DNA of 64,000 nucleotides from Deferribacteres bacterium (GCA_020633655.1 JACKDF010000006.1:310001-374000), one strand, 5' to 3'. Shown: positions 1 through 9,789, counted from the first letter of the stretch. Notes: a model not told the origin generated them from the sequence alone. Made by a program: numbers and translations.

Positions 1-1004
1 CCGGGGGACCTGTTATCGTGAACACAGGATTAAGCAGGTATTTGTATGTGGGAGAAGTTGATGCGAAGAAATGTGCAGCACTCCTGCGATTTGACAATAT
101 CCCCGATAGTTCCGAAATCATTTCAGCTCAACTTGAACTTATTGCGAATGATTCTATCATTGTAAATGAGATGCCCTTTGATGTAGTTATTTATAAATCT
201 CCTCAGCATTTTGAATCATTAGAAGTAACGAGTGAAAATTTCTCATGGAATTCCTGGACTGAAGAAATGTCAAGAGCGACGGTGACAACAGCTGATACCG
301 ATACGGTTGTTTTTGATATTGATAAAGATTGGGTCGAAACCTGGAAAGACTCCCTCGATAATACAGGACTCGTAATTGCGACTGATGCTATCGGTGTTGC
401 AAGAAGATTTGGCTCAACATCCATCGCCTCAGTGTCTCCAGTGCTAAATCTCGTTTTTAGATTAGAGTCATCGACGGAAAATGATACAGTGCTCCTTGTT
501 CCAACTGCAGATGCGTTTATTTACCAGCAAGGTCCAGAGATTCCTACCGGGCCACTTTACCTTTCCACTATAGATGAATACCGTTCCATACTGCGCTTTA
601 ATTTAACCAGTATTCCAGATAATGCTACAATCAATGAAGCAGAACTTTTTTTAACCGTTGACTCTGTAAATTCCTTTTTATCCCCTGAAGGTATTATTAT
701 TAATTCATACCGGCTGGAGGACGCTGGAAATGATCCATTTACAGTCGCGATCGATTCAGCGTTTAGCCTCGATTCTGATATTGTAATAATCCCTGGAAAT
801 CAAACAGCTGTAGTTGATCTTTCATTTATAGTTCAACAGTGGACTCGTCAGGATACTTCAAGTTACGATAATTACGGATTAATATTATTCCCCAGAGTGA
901 AGTACAATATTTTTTCCCGTGTCGCCTTTTACAATACCGATGCAGAAATTGATAAAGTTCCGAAACTTACAATACACTATACAATCCCCCCAAGTCAAGA
1001 GTAG
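1..1004 (+). CDS. DNRLRE/CBM96-like secreted surface protein, 5' end outside the window
   Basis: The frame is open from the first bases of the window, so the GTG at 18 is probably internal and the true start lies upstream. At least 328 residues remain. Two copies of one beta-sandwich module are visible, at about residues 1-150 and 155-325. Each has the pattern in which a short strand is followed by LRFDNIPDSSEI or LRFNLTSIPDNATI, then an A(Q/E)L(E/F)L strand, with a conserved Trp region near the end of the module. This is how DNRLRE-type (CBM96-like) domains of secreted proteins look. They are thought to bind glycans or act as surface scaffolds. No catalytic motif is visible. The gene stops 5 bases before the next one, a barrel protein, so the two are probably co-transcribed. 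Family placement is fairly sure; the ligand is unknown. Confidence 0.7.
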   Translation, partial: GGPVIVNTGLSRYLYVGEVDAKKCAALLRFDNIPDSSEIISAQLELIANDSIIVNEMPFDVVIYKSPQHFESLEVTSENFSWNSWTEEMSRATVTTADTDTVVFDIDKDWVETWKDSLDNTGLVIATDAIGVARRFGSTSIASVSPVLNLVFRLESSTENDTVLLVPTADAFIYQQGPEIPTGPLYLSTIDEYRSILRFNLTSIPDNATINEAELFLTVDSVNSFLSPEGIIINSYRLEDAGNDPFTVAIDSAFSLDSDIVIIPGNQTAVVDLSFIVQQWTRQDTSSYDNYGLILFPRVKYNIFSRVAFYNTDAEIDKVPKLTIHYTIPPSQE

Positions 1005-1009
1005 GATAA

Positions 1010-2230
1010 ATGATTATGAGATTACAACGATCGTACATTGGTTTGATTTATTTTTTACTGCTTTTGATGGGATTTTCACAAGAAACATTCAGTAATTCAC
1101 TTTATTCTAAGTATGGCATAGGTATCCTACGACCTTACGCGGGTGCATCTTATTTCGGGCAGGGCAATATTGGGATTGCTGCCTATAGCCCAATAGCTTT
1201 GCAATATTTGAATCCTGCATCATTAGCGTATTTAACAAGGACACGTTTTGAGGGTAGCTTCCTATTTGAGCGCGCCAATGTTAAATTAAATAATAACACA
1301 GGTAAATTTTCTGATTCAGGATTTAATACACTCCATATCGGGATTCCAATGGCTGATGGTTATGCCCTTGGTTTCGGATTAATGCCGTATAGTATTATTG
1401 CCCATACCTATGAGGATGTCGTAGACGGAGAATATCGCAGTGAACTGGAGGGAACTGGCGGATTGGAGCGAGCATTTTTTCGTTTATCTGGAATGATTGG
1501 AAAGAAGTTTGCCTATGGTGCGGGATTTGATGTGTACTTCGGACGTCTTGAAAGAACATGGCGAGTCTATTTTGATAATGCGACTTATAATAAAACAGAA
1601 GATGTCACCTCCACCACGGCAGTTGGAATGAGCGGTCATGTAGGATTTCTTATTGAGCTTCATCAAAAATTGCATATAGCGGGTATGATAAATGCCCCAG
1701 CAAGCCTGAACACAAAAACGCAAACTGATTACGTTTTTCGAACTGAAAACGATATTACAGAAGGTGAAATTAAACTTCCGCTTACACAAGGCTATGGTTT
1801 AAATTTCAAGCCGAACTCCAGATTTACATTGCTTGCAGATTTTGAAGCGAGCAATTGGGGGAGTTTGGCGGCTTCTGAAATCCTTGGGGCAAAGACGACA
1901 GACACCAAAAGGTATGGAGTCGGAATTGAGTTTGTCCCTTCGCGTAAATTTAATGAGAGTGTCTGGAAAAAGATGAGTTATCGCCTTGGATTCAATATGG
2001 GTAACTTGCCTTATCTTGTGGCTGGTGAAAAGGTAAACGAGAAATTTGTAAATGCTGGCTTGACTCTACCGTACAACGCATTCAACAGTCAAATGGAAAT
2101 CGGGCTTGAATATGGAAAACGCGGCGATGCCAACCAAATAGGATCTGAGGAAAACATCATCCGCTTTATTTTTGGCATTGCCAGCGGTGAAAAATGGTTT
2201 GTGCGTCCTGAACGCCGACGTAAAGACTAA
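1010..2230 (+). CDS. Outer-membrane beta-barrel protein (OmpP1/FadL- or PorV-like)
   Basis: The 406-residue product has an N-terminal hydrophobic signal peptide (about residues 1-28). It then shows the SLYSKYGIG and NPASLAYL motifs typical of the plug/N-terminal region of FCB-group OmpP1/FadL- and PorV-like barrels. The rest alternates amphipathic strands and Gly/Asn-rich turns (for example GYALGFGLMPYS and FAYGAGFDVYFG), as expected for an outer-membrane barrel of about 14 strands. ATG codons exist at 1010 and 1016; an AGGAT stretch at about 1001-1006 supports the start region. The spacing of 5 bases after the preceding surface-protein gene suggests one operon, so this may export or anchor that neighbour. 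The transported substrate cannot be read from sequence. Confidence 0.72.
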   Translation: MIMRLQRSYIGLIYFLLLLMGFSQETFSNSLYSKYGIGILRPYAGASYFGQGNIGIAAYSPIALQYLNPASLAYLTRTRFEGSFLFERANVKLNNNTGKFSDSGFNTLHIGIPMADGYALGFGLMPYSIIAHTYEDVVDGEYRSELEGTGGLERAFFRLSGMIGKKFAYGAGFDVYFGRLERTWRVYFDNATYNKTEDVTSTTAVGMSGHVGFLIELHQKLHIAGMINAPASLNTKTQTDYVFRTENDITEGEIKLPLTQGYGLNFKPNSRFTLLADFEASNWGSLAASEILGAKTTDTKRYGVGIEFVPSRKFNESVWKKMSYRLGFNMGNLPYLVAGEKVNEKFVNAGLTLPYNAFNSQMEIGLEYGKRGDANQIGSEENIIRFIFGIASGEKWFVRPERRRKD

Positions 2231-2261
2231 TTAATTTTAAATTTAAATTCGAAATATAGCC

Positions 2262-2267
2262 TATAAT
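2262..2267 (+). promoter_or_regulatory. Possible -10 box (TATAAT) upstream of the TPR lipoprotein gene
   Basis: A perfect TATAAT lies in the AT-rich gap between the barrel gene and the TPR lipoprotein gene, about 140 bases before the start codon. No convincing -35 element is present at 16-18 bases, so this is only a candidate. Confidence 0.3.
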
Positions 2268-2407
2268 TAGAGTCAATGAGCTATACTCATCATTGATTGT
2301 TTTGCTTGATTTTGCAGATCAATTTAGCTATTATTTCAATTCAATATCATTTACGGATCAAGAAAATATTAAAACATTACCAGAATGACCGAGGGAGGAC
2401 GTTCTAA

Positions 2408-3682
2408 ATGTATCCAAAAAAAGAAAATTTAAAATCTGTGATCTACGGAAGCGTGATCTTTGCCTTCGTATGGATGATGGTTTGGGGATGTGCTCCTGCT
2501 CCGAAAGTATCACAAGCTGAAATGGACGCTCAAGCTCGAGAAGCCGCAAGACAGGATTCTATCGCCAGAGATTTTGAGTTGAAGAAAAACTGGAGTCTTG
2601 GTTACGAGAATTACAAAAATAAGGAATATACACGAGTTGTTCCTTACTTTTGGAAAGTGATTGAGTTGGATAAATACAAAACATTTCTCTCAGTTTACAA
2701 TCTTCTCGGCCGGACATATTTCGAGTTAGGTAAACCGGATTCAGCTCAGGTCGTTTATGAACATGGCTTGAAAGAAGACCCAGATAATGTCTTCCTCAAC
2801 CGCAGTTTAGGGCATATCTATTCAAGTCGTTATATGGATGACAAGGCAATCGCCTCGTACGAAAAAGTTGTCAAGCTTGAACCAGGCAAAGAAAACGATC
2901 TTGTTGCTCTTGGGACACTCTATCGTAAAACAGATCAAATTGAGAACGCGGTTGAGATTTACAAACAATTGGTCCAGATGCAACCGGACAATTTGGAGTA
3001 TCGCCAGACTTTAAATGGTCTTTATAGTCAGACAGGAAATCAGGAAGCCCAGGTCACTGGCTGGGAAGAAATTCTCGCAAAAGATCCTGAAAACAAACAA
3101 GCTTTGTGGGATTTGACAAATTACTATAGAAATGAGCGTGACTGGAACAACGCAATTAATTATATGAAAAAAATTCTGGCACTAACACCGACAGATGTTT
3201 CTGCGCGTAAGGATTTAGCTTTTTTTTACAAAACCAATGAACAGTTCCAGGATGCCATTAACGAATATGCAACGATACTAAAAAATGATCCGAACAATGC
3301 TGAGATTTTAACGGAGCAAGCAGACTGCTACAAGGAGTTGCGCGATCTTTCTCGTGCACGTTCAATAGCACGAAAGGCACTGCGGGCCGAGAGTGGCTAC
3401 GGTAAAGCCAATATAATTATCGCACAGTGCTATGAACTCACAGTCGATAAATGCCAACGTGATGCAAACCGTGCTGGCGCAAATTACTACGATAAATTGG
3501 CTTATGAGATGGCATCGACAGAATACGATAAAGCGCTGCGTGATATGCGAGTCGCTGACCTTGCTCGATCCTATAAAGATGCGTTAGTACCGGTCTTACC
3601 GACGAAAGGTGATAAATTTCTCCATAAAAATAAAAAGCTGACCGATCCGGCTGCTGATTGTTATCATTGGATGGTGAAGTAA
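2408..3682 (+). CDS. TPR-repeat lipoprotein
   Basis: The product has 424 residues. The N terminus is a lipoprotein signal: a basic start, a hydrophobic stretch and the lipobox VWGC, with Cys at about residue 28. From about residue 60 to 345 it is made of TPR helices, such as AYSFKGY-like helices with the NLLGRTYFELGKPDSAQVVY and AIASYEKVVKLEPG patterns. A short charged tail follows. A strong GGGAGG ribosome binding site at about 2394-2399 fixes the ATG. TPR lipoproteins of this type act as periplasmic or outer-membrane scaffolds for multi-protein machines. No partner is defined here, and the gene stands alone between a barrel gene and glyA. Confidence 0.8.
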   Translation: MYPKKENLKSVIYGSVIFAFVWMMVWGCAPAPKVSQAEMDAQAREAARQDSIARDFELKKNWSLGYENYKNKEYTRVVPYFWKVIELDKYKTFLSVYNLLGRTYFELGKPDSAQVVYEHGLKEDPDNVFLNRSLGHIYSSRYMDDKAIASYEKVVKLEPGKENDLVALGTLYRKTDQIENAVEIYKQLVQMQPDNLEYRQTLNGLYSQTGNQEAQVTGWEEILAKDPENKQALWDLTNYYRNERDWNNAINYMKKILALTPTDVSARKDLAFFYKTNEQFQDAINEYATILKNDPNNAEILTEQADCYKELRDLSRARSIARKALRAESGYGKANIIIAQCYELTVDKCQRDANRAGANYYDKLAYEMASTEYDKALRDMRVADLARSYKDALVPVLPTKGDKFLHKNKKLTDPAADCYHWMVK

Positions 3683-3731
3683 TACTTTTCACTTCTCGTT
3701 TTGAAGCGTTGTATAACCTCGATTTTAATTC

Positions 3732-3754
3732 GTGCCCGGCACCATGCCGGGCAC
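3732..3754 (+). terminator. Hairpin terminator after the TPR lipoprotein gene
   Basis: A perfect 10-bp stem, GTGCCCGGCA / TGCCGGGCAC, with a 3-base loop lies 49 bases after the stop codon. The bases after it are only moderately T-rich (ATTCTGTTTG). It separates the lipoprotein gene from glyA. Confidence 0.7.
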
Positions 3755-3817
3755 ATTCTGTTTGAATGCACTATTATTCTCTTTTCGTATTAAAAATAAT
3801 CCCAAGGAAACAGTAAG

Positions 3818-5104
3818 TTGGAATTTTTACAAAAGATTGACAGCGAAGTCGCACAGGCAATTCGAAAAGAAATTGACCGCCAAAACAATACACTAGAACT
3901 TATTGCTTCAGAGAATTTTGTAAGTCGTGCCGTCTTGGAAGCAATGGGACAGCCGATGACCAATAAATATGCTGAAGGGTATCCCGGTAAACGCTATTAC
4001 GGTGGTTGTGAGCATGTCGATGTTGTTGAAGAATTGGCTCGTAATCGAGTTAAGAAAATATTTGGGGCTGATCACGCCAACGTGCAGCCTCATTCTGGCT
4101 CTCAGGCAAATATCGCTGCGTATTTTTCAGTTTTAAAACCTGGTGACACAATTCTTGGGATGAATTTAGCCCATGGTGGTCACTTAACACATGGAAGTCC
4201 TGTTAATTTTTCAGGGCGTGTATTTCGTATTGTTTCCTATGGTGTAAGTCGTGAAACTGGCTGCATTGATATGAATGAAGTCCGGGATACCGCCCTTAAG
4301 GAGCGGCCACAAGTTATTATTGCGGGAGCAAGTGCATATTCTCGCGAAATCGATTATAAAACCTTTCGTGAAATTGCGGATGAAGTCAATGCAAAATTGA
4401 TAGCCGATATGGCGCATCCAGCCGGACTGATTGCAGCAGGTTTGTTGCAAAGTCCCATACCACATTGCCATATTGTAACCTCAACTACGCATAAAACTTT
4501 GCGCGGGCCTCGTGGTGGACTCATTTTAATTGGGAAGGATGCGGATAACGATCTTGGATTATTAACGCCCAAAGGACGTAGGAAAAAATGGTCTGAAATA
4601 ATCGATTCCAATATTTTTCCTGGATTTCAAGGTGGACCATTAATGCACATAATCGCAGCAAAAGCTGTTGCGTTTAAAGAAGTGTTGCAACCTGAATTTA
4701 AGGTTTATGCAAAGCAAGTTGTTCAAAATGCCCGAGTTCTTGCGGATAAATTACTCAACCTTGGTTATGATATTTCTTCCGGTGGGACAGATAATCATCT
4801 CATCTTGCTCGATTTGAGATCCCACAAGCTCACAGGAAAAGATGCTGAAGCCGGACTGGAAGAAGCCGGGATCACTACAAATAAAAACATGGTTCCCTTT
4901 GATCCGGAAAGCCCGTTTGTCACAAGTGGGATTCGTATTGGTACGGCCGCTTTGACAACAAGAGGAATGAAAGAAAACGAGATGAATGAAATTGCCTTTC
5001 TTATGGATACAGTACTCAATAATTTGGATAATAAGAAGGTAAGTAGTAATGTGCGTGAACAAGTACAGGATTTGTGCAAGAGGTTTCCTCTTTACAGTTT
5101 TTAA
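3818..5104 (+). CDS. glyA: Serine hydroxymethyltransferase
   Basis: A 428-residue PLP enzyme that interconverts serine and glycine while charging tetrahydrofolate with one-carbon units, in the cytoplasm. Family motifs are clear: the N-terminal LELIASENFVS block, NKYAEGYPGKRYYGG, the PLP-lysine region TSTTHKTLRGPRGG, and GTAALTTRGM near the C terminus. Length is normal for bacterial GlyA. The start is TTG at 3818, preceded by an AAGGAAA ribosome binding site at about 3804-3810; no ATG fits better. It opens a tightly packed run with nrdR, tatC, a PHP phosphoesterase and an MBL-fold hydrolase, so it is probably the first gene of that operon. Confidence 0.97.
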   Translation: MEFLQKIDSEVAQAIRKEIDRQNNTLELIASENFVSRAVLEAMGQPMTNKYAEGYPGKRYYGGCEHVDVVEELARNRVKKIFGADHANVQPHSGSQANIAAYFSVLKPGDTILGMNLAHGGHLTHGSPVNFSGRVFRIVSYGVSRETGCIDMNEVRDTALKERPQVIIAGASAYSREIDYKTFREIADEVNAKLIADMAHPAGLIAAGLLQSPIPHCHIVTSTTHKTLRGPRGGLILIGKDADNDLGLLTPKGRRKKWSEIIDSNIFPGFQGGPLMHIIAAKAVAFKEVLQPEFKVYAKQVVQNARVLADKLLNLGYDISSGGTDNHLILLDLRSHKLTGKDAEAGLEEAGITTNKNMVPFDPESPFVTSGIRIGTAALTTRGMKENEMNEIAFLMDTVLNNLDNKKVSSNVREQVQDLCKRFPLYSF

Positions 5105-5120
5105 GTGAACTGGATTGCAT

Positions 5121-5570
5121 ATGAATTGTCCATTTTGTGATAGTAAAAACAGCAAAGTATTGGATTCGCGCTCCAGCAATGAGGGACGAGTAATTCGCCG
5201 TCGTCGTCAATGTCAGACGTGTAAACAACGTTTCACAACAAAGGAATTTGTGGAAGAAGTACCGCTCATGGTTATAAAAGATGATAACCGTCGAGAGGTA
5301 TTCGATCGGGAGAAGGTGCGTCTTGGTTTGTTGTTGGCATGTAAAAAACGTCCGGTTTCGGTGGAAAGTATTGAAGGTTTGGTGGATAACATCGAGTTGA
5401 AAATCCGGGACAGGCATGTGTATGAGGTAAAAAGTACCGATATCGGGAAGATGGTGATGAGCGAGTTACGAGGCATCGATGAAATCGCTTATATTCGCTT
5501 TGCCTCAGTTTATCATAATTTTCAGGACAAAACAGAATTTATAAACGCATTACGTGATCTTGATTATTAA
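5121..5570 (+). CDS. nrdR: Transcriptional repressor NrdR
   Basis: A 149-residue regulator of ribonucleotide reductase genes. It has an N-terminal zinc ribbon with two CxxC pairs (MNCPFC at the start and CQTC near residue 31), followed by an ATP-cone domain (VIKDDNRREVFDREKVRLGL onwards). The ATG at 5121 is chosen because NrdR proteins begin directly with the M-x-CPFC zinc knuckle; an in-frame TTG at 5115 would add only two residues. It follows glyA by 16 bases. NrdR binds NrdR boxes upstream of nrd genes when loaded with dATP/ATP; no nrd gene lies in this window. Confidence 0.97.
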   Translation: MNCPFCDSKNSKVLDSRSSNEGRVIRRRRQCQTCKQRFTTKEFVEEVPLMVIKDDNRREVFDREKVRLGLLLACKKRPVSVESIEGLVDNIELKIRDRHVYEVKSTDIGKMVMSELRGIDEIAYIRFASVYHNFQDKTEFINALRDLDY

Positions 5571-5588
5571 AGGTGTTAGCGAATTAAT

Positions 5589-6410
5589 ATGCCAGAAGAA
5601 AATAAAGAATCCAAACAAAATAAGAATTCCTCAGCCGAGATGCCATTTTTGCAGCACCTGGAAGAATTAAGGTGGCGCCTGATACGTAGTGTCGTTGCTA
5701 TTCTTGCAGGAGCAATTGTAGCTTTCTTTTTTGCGGATCAGATTCTTCATTTTTTACAAGTGCCTTTTGATGCCGCTGTGAAAATGTATTCGGAGAGCAG
5801 TGGCGCGAATACTGTCGAACGTGCAAAACTAATTTATCTTGCACCGACGGAAGGATTTATGATTCAGATAAAAGTTTCTATATTTGCCGGTCTTATTTTT
5901 ACACTTCCCTATATTTTCTATCAGATTTGGCAGTTTGTAGCACCTGGCCTTTTGGAAAAAGAAAAGCGCATTGTGCCGAAAATAATCGGCGCATCGACAT
6001 TTTTCTTCCTCTTAGGTGCTTTTTTTTGCTGGGCTGTAGTTTTGCGATTTGGACTTGCTTTCCTGTTAGGATTTCAAAGTGAAAGTTTGCAGGCAACCAT
6101 AACGATTAATGAATACATGAGTTTTGTCCTTTTGCTTATTTTGACGTTTGGCCTTGTATTTGAGTTGCCGATTCTGGCATTTTTTCTTACGAAGATGGGC
6201 TTTCTATCTTCGCAAGGCATGCGCGATAAACGGAGTTATAGTATTGTCGGTATTTTTATTATTGCTGCTGTAGTTACACCTCCGGATGTATTTACTCAAA
6301 TGGCGCTAGCGATCCCATTATTGATTTTGTACGAACTGAGTATTTTCGTCAGTCAGTTTGTAGAAAAAAAACAAAAAAGTGATGAATCTGAATCGACTGC
6401 GGTTGTGTAA
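5589..6410 (+). CDS. tatC: Sec-independent protein translocase TatC
   Basis: A 273-residue inner-membrane protein, the receptor for twin-arginine signal peptides in the Tat pathway. The conserved N-terminal HLEELRWRLIRS motif, the periplasmic LAPTEGFMIQIKVS segment, FVAPGLLEKEKR and six hydrophobic helices are all present. An acidic, Lys/Ser-rich head (about 15 residues) and a charged tail are unremarkable. The gap to nrdR is 18 bases. No tatA/tatB gene is visible nearby, so the partners are encoded elsewhere. Confidence 0.96.
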   Translation: MPEENKESKQNKNSSAEMPFLQHLEELRWRLIRSVVAILAGAIVAFFFADQILHFLQVPFDAAVKMYSESSGANTVERAKLIYLAPTEGFMIQIKVSIFAGLIFTLPYIFYQIWQFVAPGLLEKEKRIVPKIIGASTFFFLLGAFFCWAVVLRFGLAFLLGFQSESLQATITINEYMSFVLLLILTFGLVFELPILAFFLTKMGFLSSQGMRDKRSYSIVGIFIIAAVVTPPDVFTQMALAIPLLILYELSIFVSQFVEKKQKSDESESTAVV

Positions 6411-6439
6411 GCCCAAATCGGCGGAATTTTCACGATATA

Positions 6440-7300
6440 ATGATTAATTTTAAATCTGTTGTTAAAAAAGTCGAATATGCAGATTTGCATTTGCATACAA
6501 ATGCAAGTGATGGCGATTTTGCGCCTGGAAAATTGGTAAAATTATGCGCAAAATTTAATTTAAAAACCATTGCTATTACCGATCATGATACAGTCGCAGG
6601 TGTTGAAGAAGCAAAGGCTGCAGGTGAAAAGTATAATGTTACAATAATTCCCGGTATCGAATTAGGAACTAGCCAAAACGAGCGCGAAATACATATTCTG
6701 GGATTCTATCTTGATGTTGATAATCCCACATTAATAGAGTATTTGGCAGAGATTAACACCAAACGGCTGAGACGCACTGAACTTATTGTCGAATCTCTGG
6801 CCCGCCATGGTATTGAAGTCAATATCAATAAAATTATTGATCAGGCGGGTGATGGGACCATAGGAAGACCACATATCGCAAAAGCAATGGTAGAGGCAGG
6901 TGTAGTCAAGTCCTATCAAGCGGCATTTAATCAATGGATAGGTGATGGTGCTCCGGCATATGAAAAAAAATCTATTCAGCGCCCCGAAGAGTTGATTGAA
7001 ATAATTCATGAAGCTGGCGGAGCGGCAGTGTTGGCACATCCAGGAACTGCATGGTCCGAATTTGAAGTTCGGCAGCTCAAACGTTCCGGATTGGATGGCA
7101 TTGAAGTCATTCATCCCCGGCATACGAAACGAACCAGCGCAAATTGGCAGCGCATTGCATTTGAGTCTGGTTTGTTGGTAACGGGGGGATCAGATTTTCA
7201 TTCAGAAAAACGAAGGGTTAATCCCTTAGGGAAATATATCATTGAACAAAAATATGTGAAGCAGTTAGACGACTATTGCAGGAAGAAAATCGATGCCTGA
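6440..7300 (+). CDS. PHP-domain phosphoesterase (nucleoside 3',5'-bisphosphate phosphatase / RNase AM family)
   Basis: The 286-residue protein carries the metal-binding PHP motifs in order: DLHLHTNASDG (HxH), ITDHDT, GIELGT, REIHILGF, LAHPG and GGSDFH. This architecture matches the YciV/TrpH-type enzymes that remove the 3' phosphate from nucleoside 3',5'-bisphosphates and trim RNA 5' ends. The exact substrate is an inference from family. It lies 29 bases after tatC and its last codons overlap the next gene by 8 bases, so the two are translationally linked. Confidence 0.88.
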   Translation: MINFKSVVKKVEYADLHLHTNASDGDFAPGKLVKLCAKFNLKTIAITDHDTVAGVEEAKAAGEKYNVTIIPGIELGTSQNEREIHILGFYLDVDNPTLIEYLAEINTKRLRRTELIVESLARHGIEVNINKIIDQAGDGTIGRPHIAKAMVEAGVVKSYQAAFNQWIGDGAPAYEKKSIQRPEELIEIIHEAGGAAVLAHPGTAWSEFEVRQLKRSGLDGIEVIHPRHTKRTSANWQRIAFESGLLVTGGSDFHSEKRRVNPLGKYIIEQKYVKQLDDYCRKKIDA

Positions 7301-7922
7301 TCTGGAATGGAAAAAATTAGCCGTCGGTCCATTGGCAATGAATTGTTATATCTGCATATGTCGAAAAACGAATCAGGGTATGATTATCGATCCGGGAGAT
7401 GATATTGATTTTTTATTGCAGACGATTGATGAATTGGATTTCACACTTGAGAAAATTTTAATAACGCACGGTCATTTTGATCATATTTTAAAGTTGAACG
7501 AATTTCAGGAAAAAACTGGTTTACAAGCGAAAGCGCATCCCGGTGATCAGTCTTTTTTTACCAATCTGAATACAATTGCTGCGATGTATGGTTTAAGATC
7601 TGCTGGTATTGCGGATGTTGAATTTTCTCTCGCTGAGGGACAGATAATAGAATTAGGCGTTCATTCTTTTGAGATTTTGCATACGCCTGGTCACTCTCCG
7701 GGCTCTGTATCCTTTGTCAGTTCCGGGCTGGCTATAGTCGGTGATGTATTGTTTCAAGGATCGATTGGACGAACAGATTTACCCGGAGGATCATTTGACC
7801 AACTGATTGGTTCGGTTCGTAATAAATTATTTCCCTTATCGGATACAACTAAAGTATTGAGTGGGCATGGTGAAATAACAACCATCGGGTATGAAAAGAA
7901 GTATAATCCTTTTTTGAGTTAA
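7293..7922 (+). CDS. Metallo-beta-lactamase-fold hydrolase (glyoxalase II-like)
   Basis: A 209-residue cytoplasmic enzyme with the full MBL metal set: THGHFDH (HxHxDH), HTPGHSPGS, the bridging Asp in IVGDVLF, and the final His in LSGHGEIT. Length and motif spacing fit the small single-domain glyoxalase II-like group, which cleaves thioesters such as S-lactoylglutathione analogues; the native substrate is not determinable here. The start ATG overlaps the end of the PHP gene by 8 bases. It is the last gene of the glyA run; the next 260 bases are non-coding. Confidence 0.88.
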   Translation: MPDLEWKKLAVGPLAMNCYICICRKTNQGMIIDPGDDIDFLLQTIDELDFTLEKILITHGHFDHILKLNEFQEKTGLQAKAHPGDQSFFTNLNTIAAMYGLRSAGIADVEFSLAEGQIIELGVHSFEILHTPGHSPGSVSFVSSGLAIVGDVLFQGSIGRTDLPGGSFDQLIGSVRNKLFPLSDTTKVLSGHGEITTIGYEKKYNPFLS

Positions 7923-8182
7923 GCGGATAGTGGAGCTGAAATTGTCAATTAAGGCTGGTTAAAAGAAAAATCTTGCTTTCGATAGTTGATTTTAGTATTC
8001 TTTAAACTCATTTGTCGAATTTTATCTTAGCATGTATAGATTTTTGTACATAAAATGCAACAGCAGTTCAATATTAAAATTGAGTTAGATGTTGCATGGA
8101 TCATTGCATCCACCGTTTTATTGTTCCTTGAGAATTAGGGCTATTTCTTTAATGTTAAGCAGATCAAAGAAAAGGTTAATTA

Positions 8183-9715
8183 TTGGCACGAAAAAGACCC
8201 AATAGCCCTGTTAGAGAGATTTATATCAATTCCACCATGGCTGAGACACGCATTGCTCTGATCGAAGAGGGCACGCTTGTAGAGCTGTTTGTTGAATTAC
8301 CAGATAATGAACGCATGGTTGGGGATATTCATCTCGGCAGGGTTGTCAACGTTGTAAAAGGTATGCGTGCCGCTTTCATTGATATTGGACAGAAGCAAGA
8401 TGCATTTTTGCATTTTTCCGATATTGGCGAAAACCTTGCGGAATATAATGCTTATATCGATCTTGATTCCGTACGAAGAGATAATGCTCGACGCAACAAA
8501 CGACCAATTCCTGTTGAGGGACAGGAGATTCTGGTACAAATTATAAAAGAGCCAATAAGTAAAAAAGGTTCTCGTATCACGACAGAAATTTCCATTCCCG
8601 GTCGTTTTTTTGTTCTCGTTCCCAACTCAGATATGATTGGCGTCTCAAAAAAAGTAGTAAGCGTCGCTGAAAAACGCAGACTGAAGCATCTCGGTCGCTC
8701 AATTTGCCCCAAAGGATTTGGTTTAATAATCCGCACTGTGGCGGCTGGTAAAGATGAAGCTTTGCTACGACAAGATTTAGCGAATTTATTAAAAACCTGG
8801 CGCCAGATTGAAAAAAAACTGAAAACTTTACGACCACCAAGTTTGGTGTTTAAAGATGTTGGGATGGCATCCAGTGTAATTCGTGATTTATTTACAAATG
8901 ATGTTAAACGAGTTGTTGTTGATTCACAGAAACAGTACAAAGAGACTGTTAGATACCTGCGGGATATTGCCCCACAGCTGATTAATCGCGTCGAGCTTTA
9001 TAAGGAACAGAAGCCACTCTTTGACGTTTTCGGTATTGAATCTGAAATCGAAAAAAGTCTTTCACGCAAGGTGTGGACCCGTAGCGGCGGGTATATTTTG
9101 TTTGATCACACCGAAGCACTTGTCGCAATTGATGTTAATAGTGGAAAATTTATTGGCAGAGGAACCCATGATGAAAATTCTTTGCGAATAAATTTGGAAG
9201 CTGGACGAGAAATCGCACGTCAATTACGGTTGCGGGATATTGGTGGTATAATCGTTATTGATTTTATCGACATGATTGATCCTGCGAATCGAAAAAAATT
9301 ATATACTGAGTTCACAAAAGAACTCGAAAATGATCGGGCACAATCGAGTGTTAGTCCAATCAGTGAATTTGGACTGATTGAAATGACACGAGAACGTATC
9401 CGACCCAGTTTAATGCACACTTATAGCGAGCCATGTCCTGCTTGTCACGGTAGTGGCAGGATATACTCCAAAAATACTTTGTTAACGCAAATCGAACGAA
9501 GTTTGAGCCGAATTAAGGCGGAAGACAAAGATCGAAGCATTAAACTCGTTGTTAACCCGGATGTTTCGATTTATCTGAATTCCGGATTACGAAGCCACAT
9601 ACGGCGCCTGATGTGGAAATATTGGATTAAAATTGAGCTTGTACAGGATGAAGACTGTGCACTCGATGATTTTACGATTTATTCCAAAAAATCTGGAAAA
9701 ACAATCGATCTTTAA
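8183..9715 (+). CDS. rng: Ribonuclease E/G family endoribonuclease (RNase G type)
   Basis: A 510-residue RNase that cuts single-stranded RNA for mRNA decay and rRNA maturation. It has an N-terminal S1 domain (about residues 35-120, with VVKGMRAAFIDIGQ), a 5'-sensor and DNase I-like catalytic region with the two metal-binding aspartates in AIDVNSGKF and IVIDFIDM, and the Zn-link CPACHGSG near residue 425. It lacks the long disordered tail of E. coli RNase E, so the G-type label fits. The start is TTG at 8183, with AAAGG at about 8171-8175. It is followed by rplU and rpmA, an order common in bacteria. Confidence 0.93.
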   Translation: MARKRPNSPVREIYINSTMAETRIALIEEGTLVELFVELPDNERMVGDIHLGRVVNVVKGMRAAFIDIGQKQDAFLHFSDIGENLAEYNAYIDLDSVRRDNARRNKRPIPVEGQEILVQIIKEPISKKGSRITTEISIPGRFFVLVPNSDMIGVSKKVVSVAEKRRLKHLGRSICPKGFGLIIRTVAAGKDEALLRQDLANLLKTWRQIEKKLKTLRPPSLVFKDVGMASSVIRDLFTNDVKRVVVDSQKQYKETVRYLRDIAPQLINRVELYKEQKPLFDVFGIESEIEKSLSRKVWTRSGGYILFDHTEALVAIDVNSGKFIGRGTHDENSLRINLEAGREIARQLRLRDIGGIIVIDFIDMIDPANRKKLYTEFTKELENDRAQSSVSPISEFGLIEMTRERIRPSLMHTYSEPCPACHGSGRIYSKNTLLTQIERSLSRIKAEDKDRSIKLVVNPDVSIYLNSGLRSHIRRLMWKYWIKIELVQDEDCALDDFTIYSKKSGKTIDL

Positions 9716-9789
9716 TCTGGCAAGTTTGAATGAACAATGCCAAATTAAAGAGTTGTATTTTAAAAATTTGAGTTAGAAGGAGTGGTTCG

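Noticed and set aside
2273..2300. Hairpin TCAATGAG / CTCATCATTGA as a terminator before the TPR lipoprotein gene
   Set aside because: The stem needs a two-base bulge and is weak, and the T-rich part is interrupted.
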